NCBI RefSeq assembly: GCF_021533215.1 | Contig: NZ_JAJNKA010000023.1 | Coordinates: 1-42,263 of the forward strand | Direction of reading: 5' to 3' | DNA length: 42,263 nucleotides | DNA from: Portibacter lacus | GTDB lineage: Bacteria > Bacteroidota > Bacteroidia > Chitinophagales > Saprospiraceae | In this document: one piece after another, positions 9,520 through 18,000 of the stretch | Layout: each line of letters opens with the position of its first letter | Numbering within the stretch: position 1 is the stretch's first letter | Notes under the pieces: model-generated | Database searches by the model: none | The model's input: the letters and a program-made list of their open reading frames with translations, nothing else | What the model was told of the DNA's origin: nothing | Program-made: the position numbers and the translations under genes

Positions 9520-9553
9520 ATCTCATGTTCTGGTACATACTAGGACATGAGAT
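9520..9553 (+). terminator. Hairpin after the glycine-rich/LamG gene
   Basis: ATCTCATGTTCT (9520-9531) pairs with AGGACATGAGAT (9542-9553) with a single wobble, followed by AAAATATGG rather than a T run. It starts 9 nt after the stop codon. It is a strong hairpin but not a classical intrinsic terminator. Confidence 0.45.
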
Positions 9554-9835
9554 AAAATATGGTCTTCATTGTCAATTTTAGAAAAGTGTCTATAGAGCTA
9601 GAGAACCTTTCGCTTGAAATATTCGCTTATTTCATAGCATGACTGAAGTTCATACAATGAAGTTGAAGTCCCAATTTATTGTAAGTTTTAAAAGCAGATT
9701 TTACCACTCGGAATCACTTTTCGACCGCTCGGAGTACGAAATCCTGACAGCTGGACAATTCCTTAAATCCATGGATAGATTCTGCCTAACTTTAAGAAAT
9801 AAAAACCCTAAAAGTTAATCCTTTAATACCTAATT
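9554..9835. other. Leader region upstream of truncated LytTR copy B
   Basis: No gene is seen. From about 9620 the sequence is homologous to the leader of copy C over some 200 bp, including a diverged copy of the 32-nt direct-repeat block (9629-9660). The 30-nt dispersed repeat and the GGTACAGCGTACC element are absent here. Confidence 0.6.
9718..9745 (+). promoter_or_regulatory. Conserved 28-bp leader core of LytTR copy B
   Basis: Identical to the cores at 4791-4818 and 14500-14527. The flanking GGACAATTCCTTAAA and CTAACTTTAAGAAATAAA segments are also kept. The leader has therefore been preserved although the regulator it precedes is broken. Confidence 0.5.
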
Positions 9836-10027
9836 ATGGAAAGCAAAACAAAAGTGAGACCCTTTAGAAAAATCATTCCAATTGTTGCTCTCAAGAATGA
9901 TTTTCTTACAACTAAATTGGCAATTTCACTAAGAAACCAGATTGAAATTATAGATCTAGACCACATCCTTTACCTAAAGTCAGATAGACTTGGCCTTAAT
10001 TCAGAAATCAATCCAAGACTATCGTGA
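9836..10027 (+). pseudogene. Truncated LytTR regulator, copy B
   Basis: A 63-codon frame whose first 50 residues match copy C almost exactly (METKTQVRSFRK there, MESKTKVRPFRK here; both continue ...LAISLRNQIEII). After YLKSD the sequence switches to RLGLNSEINPRLS and stops. The SNYTEIHL strand and the DNA-contacting RFIRVHQSYLIN region are gone and are not found downstream in any frame, so this looks like a deletion rather than a simple frameshift. The product, if made, would lack a complete LytTR fold. It lies 97 nt before the L-domain giant gene at 10125. Confidence 0.85.
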
Positions 10028-10124
10028 GTTTAAAACTGAATCATGACCGAAATCTAAAATCAAGAAAATAATCTATTAATAAAAAGCACTTTAATAGCAA
10101 TTCTTACATATAAAAACCAATATT

Positions 10125-13100
10125 ATGAAAAAAATTCAACCCCTCATTACACTAAGATCCTCTTTTTCGTATTTAATCCTCTGCATATTATTTACGACAC
10201 CTCACTTCCTTTCTGGACAGAATGTAACTCTTTCCAATCAAACACAAGTTGATACCTTTTCTCAAACTGAGGTAATAGGAAATTTAATTATCACTGGCGC
10301 TGATATAACAAACCTCGATAGCTTATCAGCTCTTAGTTCTGTAACGGGATATTTTACTATTTCCAACAATCCTGAGCTGCTTAATTTAGAGGGCCTATCT
10401 AGTTTGGCTTCAATAGGTAGACTTCATATATCCTATAATGAATCGCTCCTCAGTTTAGAGGGCCTATCTTCTCTAACTTCATTAGAGCAGATGAGTATAA
10501 TAAGTAATGAATCGCTTTTCAATATTGATGCATTTTCTGCTATTTCTTCGTTATATTATCTTAGAGTTACCGGAAATCCTAAGCTACCCAATCTTAATGC
10601 ACTTTCTTCACTTGATTCCGTGACAGCAGAATTGATTATAAATGGTAACAACCTATTGTCCAACCTAGAAGGTTTATCAGCTCTTAGGTATGTTGGTGGA
10701 AGGGTTGAGATTATTAATAACGAAACGATGAGCAATCTCCAAGGCCTAACAACACTAAATACGGTAGGAGGTTTGCTGATCCGTAATAACCCTATATTGC
10801 AAAGCCTTAATGGGCTCAATAATCTAAGTTGCGTAGGTGGAGTTAGCAATTTCTATAAAACTGGAGGTATAGAAATTTCAAGAAATCCTTCTTTGAAGTA
10901 TATCGAAGGGCTATCAGCCCTTTCTTATATAGAAAAAGATCTAGTAATTGATGACAATGACGGTCTAATCAATCTCAATATCCCACTAAGCCTAGATTCA
11001 CTTAATCAATTAATTATTAAAAACAACGATGTATTACTTAATCTCAATATCTCACCAAATCTAGATTCACTTTCAAAATTAGAGATTAATAACAACGATG
11101 CAATGCTTAATCTAAATGGCTTATCGAAAATTTCTTATGTGGGTTCATTAAATGTCCATGACAACGATGCGCTAATCAATTTCAAAGGTCTTTCATCGCT
11201 TCTTTCTGCTAATATAATTTCGATTTCCTCTAATGCTTCCTTATTAAGTCTTGAAGGATTAGAAGGCCTTACTTCAGTGAGTAGATTAATAACTGTAACA
11301 AACAATCCAGTTTTACAAAATCTGGCTGGCCTATCATCGTTAACTTCTGTTACCCAGTCTATCTCAATAAGTGATAATGACAGCTTGACTAGCTACTGCG
11401 GATTATTTCCGCTACTTAATGGTGGTTCTTATACCAGCGCTACCATCTCTGGAAATGCTGTGAATCCAACAATAACAGAGATTATTGAAAACGGTGCTTG
11501 TATTAGCATTACATGCCCTTCAGACAACACCGCTTTTACTGACATCGGTATATGCTGTGCTGCAATTACTTTGCTTCCTCCGACTTTACAAGGTGGAAGT
11601 TCCACGACAACTTTAGTGAATGATTATAATAATACTTCAGATGCCAGCGATACTTATTTTGTGATGACGACAATAGTCAATTGGACTGCAACGGATGCAT
11701 ATGGAAATCAAAGTTCTTGTTCTCAAAATATTACCGTGATCGATAATGAAGGACCTCAATTTGGAGTTCCTGACCCAAGTTGCTCTATGTATCAATCTTG
11801 TTATGATACTCAAACAATTGCACTTAGTAATAATGAAACGACTTATCAACAAGCATTAGCCACCTGCAATGGAGATGCTGCATGCATTCAAGCGGCCACT
11901 AAAGCCAAATCAAAGGAACTGGAACAAATTCGTAAAAATTTTCAAAGTTGTTTAAATGGAAATACCAATTGTTCGTTACTTCCCATTTCTGGTGCACTGC
12001 CCGATTTGATAGTTTTTGGAGAAGGAGCAAACTGTGAAGCACAAGTTGATAATCCTGGGCCAGTCGTTGCTGAAAACTGTGCAGCTTTTATTTTAACCAA
12101 CGACAATGCAACAGCGACGAATGCTTTGGGTTCTGGAATTTATTCCGAAGGAACGACAACGGTGACATGGACTGCTACCGACCAATTTGGAAATGTCAGT
12201 ATCATTTCTATAGATATTATTGTTACGACTGAAAATTGTGGTAATCCATATTGCGAGTCAATGGGTAATTCTACAGAATATGAGTGGATTGACATGATCT
12301 CTATTAACGGCATTTCTAACCAATCTGGAAATGACGCTGGCTATGCTGATTTTACACAGATTATTTTACCAATAGTAACTGGAAATAACTCGATTCAATT
12401 GACTCCTGGTTTCTCAAATGAAAATTATCGTGAGTATTGGACGATATATATTGATTTTAACCAAGACAGTGATTTTGATGATCCAGGAGAAATAGTTTAT
12501 TATAAGAAATCGCGTTTTCAAATCCAGTCTACATTCAATGTACCAATGACTGCTTTAGAAGGAACTACTGGGATGAGAATCTCCATGAGTTATAATGGAT
12601 GGCAAAGCCCTTGTACATTTTTTAATGAAGGGGAAGTGGAAGATTATACAGTTAATATTTCTTTTTGCGATAATCTTAGCGATGGAGGCCTAATCGGAGA
12701 GGATCAAATACTTTGCGATGGTGCGAATGATCCGTCTGAAATATTGAACATCGTTTCACCCTCAGGTGGAACTGGTAATGTAGAATATCTATGGCTCAAA
12801 AATATCACTACTTCAGAACCTCCAACTGCTCAAAATATGAATGGGTGGGTCGAAATCTCAAACAGTAATGTTGCATCATTTGATCCCGAAACGATAAGCA
12901 CTACAACTTGGTACATGCGTTGTGCTAGAAACGAAGGTTGTATTGAATATTCAGCAGAGTCGAATGTTGTAAAAGTAGCTTTTTCTGAAGAATGTAGTAT
13001 CGATTATTGTGAATCCGAAGGGGCTTCGACAGATTATGAGTGGATCAAGAAAGTGAAATTTGCTACCATAAATAACAACTCTGGGAATAATGGGGGGTAT

Positions 13101-13757
13101 GCAGATTTTACTAACCAAACAGCTGAAGTCAACGCGGGTCATTGGTATGCTCTTATGTTGAAGCCTGGGTTTGCAGGAAATTCATTTAAGGAATATTGGA
13201 GGGTATGGATTGATTGGAATCAAGATGGAGATTTTGAAGACCCTGATGAGCTTGTGATTCAAACGAAAAGTTATGGATCTAGTACATTTACAAGATGGAT
13301 CAATGTACCTTCAGATGCGATTAATGGTAATACTGGAATGCGTGTCAGTATGAAATATGGATCCTATGCTAGCTCATGTGAAAGCTTTAATGATGGCGAG
13401 ATCGAAGATTACACTGTTCATGTTTCTGAAGGTCAATCGCTCAGCGGAAATCCACCTATAGACGAAACGAACGCAGACACAAGAAGTGAAAACCTTGATG
13501 ACATTGCAGAGCTAGATGTCAATGTTTATCCGAATCCGACAACAGACATATTCTCTATAGATATTTCATCAAACATAGAAGGTGAGAGAAATGTACAAAT
13601 TATAAATCAAATAGGACAAATAGTTTATAATCTCGATTCAGTAGAAAATAGCATTCGAATTGATCCTAAAGGGAATAATATTACATCAGGACTATACTAT
13701 ATTGTTATCAGAGAAAACGATCGGGTCATAACAAAACAGCTCTATGTAATTCAATAA
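10125..13757 (+). CDS. Giant secreted L-domain/HYR/GEVED protein with a T9SS C-terminal sorting domain
   Basis: A predicted 1210-residue secreted protein. A signal peptide (MKKIQPLITLRSS to FLSGQN) supports the ATG at 10125. Residues about 25-445 form an L-domain-like leucine-rich solenoid with repeated LxxLEGLSSLTSL units. Two HYR modules (about 460-545 and 625-705; ATDAYGNQSSC and ATDQFGNVS) flank a helical cysteine-containing insert (about 550-625, with DAACIQAATKAKSKELEQIR) that is unusual in such proteins. Two GEVED domains follow (about 706-848 and 959-1105), each with YCES, WxxxIDxNQDxDFDDP-type acidic loops and the closing GEVEDYTV/GEIEDYTV. The last 80 residues (DVNVYPNPTTDIF to LYVIQ) are a T9SS type A domain. 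The architecture pairs it with the gene at 865, not with its LamG neighbours. Export by the T9SS is expected; the ligand is unknown. Confidence 0.9.
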   Translation: MKKIQPLITLRSSFSYLILCILFTTPHFLSGQNVTLSNQTQVDTFSQTEVIGNLIITGADITNLDSLSALSSVTGYFTISNNPELLNLEGLSSLASIGRLHISYNESLLSLEGLSSLTSLEQMSIISNESLFNIDAFSAISSLYYLRVTGNPKLPNLNALSSLDSVTAELIINGNNLLSNLEGLSALRYVGGRVEIINNETMSNLQGLTTLNTVGGLLIRNNPILQSLNGLNNLSCVGGVSNFYKTGGIEISRNPSLKYIEGLSALSYIEKDLVIDDNDGLINLNIPLSLDSLNQLIIKNNDVLLNLNISPNLDSLSKLEINNNDAMLNLNGLSKISYVGSLNVHDNDALINFKGLSSLLSANIISISSNASLLSLEGLEGLTSVSRLITVTNNPVLQNLAGLSSLTSVTQSISISDNDSLTSYCGLFPLLNGGSYTSATISGNAVNPTITEIIENGACISITCPSDNTAFTDIGICCAAITLLPPTLQGGSSTTTLVNDYNNTSDASDTYFVMTTIVNWTATDAYGNQSSCSQNITVIDNEGPQFGVPDPSCSMYQSCYDTQTIALSNNETTYQQALATCNGDAACIQAATKAKSKELEQIRKNFQSCLNGNTNCSLLPISGALPDLIVFGEGANCEAQVDNPGPVVAENCAAFILTNDNATATNALGSGIYSEGTTTVTWTATDQFGNVSIISIDIIVTTENCGNPYCESMGNSTEYEWIDMISINGISNQSGNDAGYADFTQIILPIVTGNNSIQLTPGFSNENYREYWTIYIDFNQDSDFDDPGEIVYYKKSRFQIQSTFNVPMTALEGTTGMRISMSYNGWQSPCTFFNEGEVEDYTVNISFCDNLSDGGLIGEDQILCDGANDPSEILNIVSPSGGTGNVEYLWLKNITTSEPPTAQNMNGWVEISNSNVASFDPETISTTTWYMRCARNEGCIEYSAESNVVKVAFSEECSIDYCESEGASTDYEWIKKVKFATINNNSGNNGGYADFTNQTAEVNAGHWYALMLKPGFAGNSFKEYWRVWIDWNQDGDFEDPDELVIQTKSYGSSTFTRWINVPSDAINGNTGMRVSMKYGSYASSCESFNDGEIEDYTVHVSEGQSLSGNPPIDETNADTRSENLDDIAELDVNVYPNPTTDIFSIDISSNIEGERNVQIINQIGQIVYNLDSVENSIRIDPKGNNITSGLYYIVIRENDRVITKQLYVIQ

Positions 13758-13915
13758 TTAAGTTCAAGCTGCCTGAGAATGGTGTGCTAATATAAAAAAT
13801 GGTGGAGGAGCGTAAAGTAAATACATTAATGTAAAGACCTCATCCATTCACAGCGAGGATGCTTCACCATTGGCAAAAACCAGCCTAGCTAACTGGAATT
13901 TCAGGCATGAGCAAA

Positions 13916-13968
13916 GGTCCAATGTAAAGAATTCAGCCACTGAATTATTGCATTGGACCTTACTTTTT
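13916..13968 (+). terminator. Strong nested hairpin terminator
   Basis: GGTCCAATG (13916-13924) pairs with CATTGGACC (13951-13959). An inner GAATTCAG/CTGAATT hairpin lies between them and TTACTTTTT follows. It is about 160 nt after the stop codon of the GEVED protein gene and is the clearest intrinsic terminator on this side of the island. Confidence 0.65.
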
Positions 13969-14051
13969 AAAGTAAGACAGATACACTTTGAGCCATCGGC
14001 ATAGTCGAAGGTTGCGGCTGGCGATGTGGCGAAGGAGTGATTTTGCCGGTA

Positions 14052-14081
14052 TTAAAATAGAAAATGAACCAGCGGCATACC
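14052..14081 (+). repeat. Dispersed 30-nt intergenic repeat, copy 3
   Basis: Third copy of the unit at 184-213 and 4519-4548. It begins TTAAAATAGAAAATGAACC and ends GGCATACC. Confidence 0.55.
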
Positions 14082-14293
14082 ACTTGTGTGGTTAGTATAC
14101 AAATATTGCTGTTTGATAGCAAGTACAGCGTACCGACACAGTTAGTTTATTAATGACAGTGCAAATCTATCGGGTAAGGAGCCATTATTAATATAAGGAG
14201 ATCCTGCCTACCTTTTATTTTGGTAGGAACCCTTCCTACTTTAATGCATTGGTAAATATGCGATAGCAAGCCTTTTACCAACAATATTCACTT

Positions 14294-14441
14294 ATTTCAT
14301 AGCAGGACTGGAGGTCAGACCATGAGGGTGAATAAATGTAAGACAGAACGCTATGAAGAATTTGAAATTCCGTTATAGAGAGTAAACCTTTTGATTTAAA
14401 TATTCACCCATTTCATAGCAGGACTGGAGGTCAGACCATGA
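14294..14441 (+). repeat. Pair of 32-nt perfect direct repeats, 116-bp period
   Basis: The same 32 nt occur at 14294-14325 and 14410-14441. They start ATTTCATAGCAGGACTGG and end with the small palindrome GGTCAGACC plus ATGA. A diverged copy lies at 9629-9660 before LytTR copy B, and the second half recurs at 4736-4755 before copy A. The repeats look like a tandem duplication within the leader. Confidence 0.65.
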
Positions 14442-14499
14442 AGTTGAAATTCCGTTTTACCGTAAGTTTAAAAAATCGGATTTTACCACTCGGGATTAC

Positions 14500-14527
14500 T
14501 TTTCGACCGCTCGGAGTACGAAATCCT
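14500..14527 (+). promoter_or_regulatory. Conserved 28-bp leader core of LytTR copy C
   Basis: Identical core to 4791-4818 and 9718-9745, about 90 nt before the LytTR start codon. Upstream homology with copy B extends beyond it through TTTTACCACTCGG. Confidence 0.5.
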
Positions 14528-14617
14528 TACCGCTGGACAATTCCTTAAAATCTTGACAAGATACTACTTAGCTTTAAGAAATAAAGAACCCTTAAGTTAA
14601 AACTAATATACCTAGTT

Positions 14618-15019
14618 ATGGAAACCAAAACACAAGTGAGGTCTTTTAGAAAAATCATTCCAATTGTTGCTCTCAAGAAAGATTTTCTTACAACTAAATT
14701 GGCAATTTCACTAAGGAATCAGATTGAAATTATAAATCTAGACCACATTCTTTACTTAAAGTCAGATAGCAATTACACCGAAATTCACTTAGTAGGTGGC
14801 AAAAAAATCGTCAGTTCTATTACCCTAAAAAGGTATGCTAATAAATTAAGTACAGACCGATTCATTCGCGTTCATCAAAGTTACCTTATCAATAAGTCAT
14901 CTCTTTCTAGCTATTTAATCAGTCGGAACAAAGTAGTCCTGTATAATTCCCAAGAAATTCCAGTTTCAAATAGTAAGAAGGAGGGTCTCGTAAATTACTT
15001 GAAAACATTGATGGTGTGA
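14618..15019 (+). CDS. Stand-alone LytTR-domain DNA-binding regulator, copy C
   Basis: A 133-residue protein of the same length and layout as copy A: a basic tail, then a single LytTR domain. YLKSDSNYTEIHL, RFIRVHQSYLIN and IPVSNSKK are all present, so it should be a functional DNA-binding protein. In its N-terminal third it is closer to truncated copy B (KDFLTTKLAISLRNQ) than to copy A (KELLNKKMAISLRKQ), which suggests B and C are the younger duplicates. It has no sensory or receiver domain. It lies 66 nt upstream of the 1950-residue LamG protein gene on the same strand, repeating the arrangement at 4908-9511. Confidence 0.9.
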   Translation: METKTQVRSFRKIIPIVALKKDFLTTKLAISLRNQIEIINLDHILYLKSDSNYTEIHLVGGKKIVSSITLKRYANKLSTDRFIRVHQSYLINKSSLSSYLISRNKVVLYNSQEIPVSNSKKEGLVNYLKTLMV

Positions 15020-15085
15020 GCTATAAAAAAACACCTACAATTCATAAATAGAATAAACTCAAGAATACAATATCAAGGCGCTTCC

Positions 15086-18000
15086 ATGATAATAAATAAC
15101 ATATTTAAATTGAACAAAATGCTTTATACAACTCAACCTTTTCCTAAGAAAGTACCACTTTTTTTACTTGCCATCTTATTAAGTATTTGCACATTTCAAC
15201 AAGCTGATGCGCAATTGACCACTTGGGAAGCCGGCCCAGCTAGTGATTGGTATGCAACCTATAACTGGGGTGGACCTACAGATGCGTCCTGTGATTGTAT
15301 GGGTGGTGCTGAAGATAAAATTTCTGTGTATACTTCGAATATCAGTACTCCGGAATACTCACTTTCAAGACCTCACGCTAATGGTTCTTATTCGGGTACT
15401 GCTAGTTTCGAAATAGGTCCAGGTGCAACTATATCTCGGCAAGCTCAACTTCGACTAACAAACAGCTCTAATAACGATCCTATTTTTGGAAGTTGTGTAA
15501 ATCCATGTGGATATACTCATTCTGGCTCTCAAATAAGCTATACAACAGATGCACTTAGACCTCCAGGAAATGTTATGGGTGTATATAACTCTGATGGTTC
15601 TTACACAGTTTCGTGGACTATTGATACAGATATGCCAGAACTTGAATATTCATTGTTGATCGATTTCAATGGGGTTGAAGAACAAATATTTGGTAGGTCC
15701 GTAACGAGTTTTACCTTTGACTGTGTTAGTGAAGATGATGAAATCAGTTTGCGAACATATGGGCAATCCACAACCTTAGGATCTTCACTCGTTTCATTAG
15801 TTGTTCCTGCTAAACCAAGCACGAACACGAGCATATCAGGAACTGTCGTTACGGAAAGCTGTAATGGTGATCCTGGGGTCATTGTCAAAGCTACACTTGT
15901 TAACCCGGAAGATTTAAGTAACTCTTCTTGTTGGCCTTTGGAGTATATAGATACCGTAAGAGGATCCTCTGGAAGTTTCTCTATCACAGACATTTACCGA
16001 GGTGTAGGGAATGAACTAGCTGAATATGAGGTCGAAGCCTTTTTTCCTGCAACACAAACAGCACCAGCCCGTAGTTTTAGGATTAGAACAACAGGCGCTG
16101 GATGTCCTTATAATCCAACTGATAGTGTAAGAACGGTTGTACTGGGCAATTCGAATCCAAACCCAATGGGCGAATCTTTTATAGATATTACCTCTTTTGT
16201 AATCAGTGGAACGGTAACTTCAGAAATTTCTGGGTGTGGACTTGAAGACGTAGATATCATGGAAGCTCCCGGGGGACAATCAGGAATTACACCTGTCAAA
16301 ACCAATGCAGATGGAAGTTTTGAAATAGTTGTTTCTGAACCAAATAAAGATTATGAAATTTGGGCTAGGTACCGTAATGAATCAATTGCAGATTCAATTC
16401 TTACAGTATCCGTTGAACTTGAAGATGTTACTGGAGTATCCTTTATACATACAGGGACAGATACTTTAAAAGGATTTGTAGGTGCAGGATGTTTTGAATA
16501 TCTTGGTGAACCAACAATTACAATTAGCACCCCAGACAGTAGTTGTGTTATTGCAAATATTACAACAAATTCTTCGGGTTACTATGAAGCCATCCTTCCC
16601 GCAAGGCCACATATTATTGAAGTAACCAGTATAGATCTTACTCCTGGCAATGGGATTACTGATGAAGGGGCCGTTCTCTCCAGTTTCGGAGGTAGTTTGG
16701 AATCAGATTTTGATTCAACTACTGTCCAAGACTTTATATATCGAAAACCGCTGACTATGGAAGTAAATGGATTTCCAGCCCTCAGTTGTGCTGCTATTCC
16801 TTATCCGATTGTAAAACAAGGGAGTAACTACTTCATTTCAATTCTAGTAAAGGAGGGAGGAAATTGCCCAGTAGATACAGGGAAGGTTATTATATATGAC
16901 AATATTGGAGTAAAAGGTGTGGCTGGTCAAATCGTTGATTCCGTAGCTATTTCTCAAGGTGTAGCTATTTACCAGTTGAAGCCAGGGGATCCTAATTTCT
17001 TTGGAGATCAAACGAAAAGCATCACATTTCAAGCAAAAGCTGGAGATGAAATGGCTGAAATAACAAGTAAGGCTGTCGTCACTGGTTCTGTGCAAAGTGG
17101 TAACAATTTCACAACTGCCGCCCCTACAGAACTACCATTTTTGATCCTACGTGATCCACCTGGAGATATGAGTTACAGCGAATTTATGGAGGAGAATGTC
17201 ACAACGATAGCGCAGACCTTTTCGACGCAACTTGGTGGTGGTGTTAAAGTTTGGGCAAACGCAAAAGTTGGTGTGGATATATTTGGATTGGAAATATGGG
17301 GACAAATTGGTGGATCATTTGAAGTGAACAGCTCTGAGTCAACAACAGAGGAATTCGTTCTGGAACTTACAAATTCTCAGACCTTTAAAACTTCTGACAA
17401 TGAAAATATTGTTGGCGAAAAAGGTGATGTCTTTGTTGGAGCAGCGGTGAATTTTATCTATGCTCGTGCCAGAGTATTAGAATTTGACTTGAACGAGTGT
17501 TCATTAAAGTTGGATACCTTACTGATGCTTAATGCAGATGGATTTGAAACGACATTTATTTATACAGAAGGGTGGATAAAAAATCAAGTCATTCCTACAC
17601 GTCAAGAGCTAGCAGATAATCCTACATTGGCCGATTCTATTCGTTACCGTGCAAGAAACGATGTGAAGTTATGGGAGCAAGTGCTCCAGCTTAATGAAGA
17701 ATTGAAAAGAGAAGCTTTACTAGACCCAATAAACATTTCACTTGATGCTGGGAGTACTTATTCAGAGACCAAGACAATTTCAAAATCTAATACAAAGACT
17801 ATTGAGTTTACTACTCAAATTGACATTGGAATTGCAGCTGAAGTTGGATTTGAATATAACAATAATGGAGTAACTGCAGGTGTAGATGTTAATTTTCAAA
17901 CCGTTCTTGGAGAGATCCAATCACAAGCAAATACGAACACAACATCTACAACATATCATCTCGAAGATAGTGAAAAACTGGATAATTCTTTTACAATCAA

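Larger units (their letters stand above)
13969..14617. other. Repeat-rich leader region upstream of LytTR copy C
   Basis: No gene is seen. In order it holds a block resembling 251-320 (GGCATAG and GCGGCTGGCGATG), the third 30-nt dispersed repeat, a GTACAGCGTACC element (14123-14134), a stretch homologous to 4653-4700, two 116-bp-spaced direct repeats, and the leader core. It is the most complete example of the leader architecture that is partly present before copies A and B. Confidence 0.6.

Noticed and set aside
15601-17095. Minus-strand open frames opposite the 1950-residue gene
   Set aside because: They are fully antisense to a well-supported coding sequence and lack recognisable motifs.
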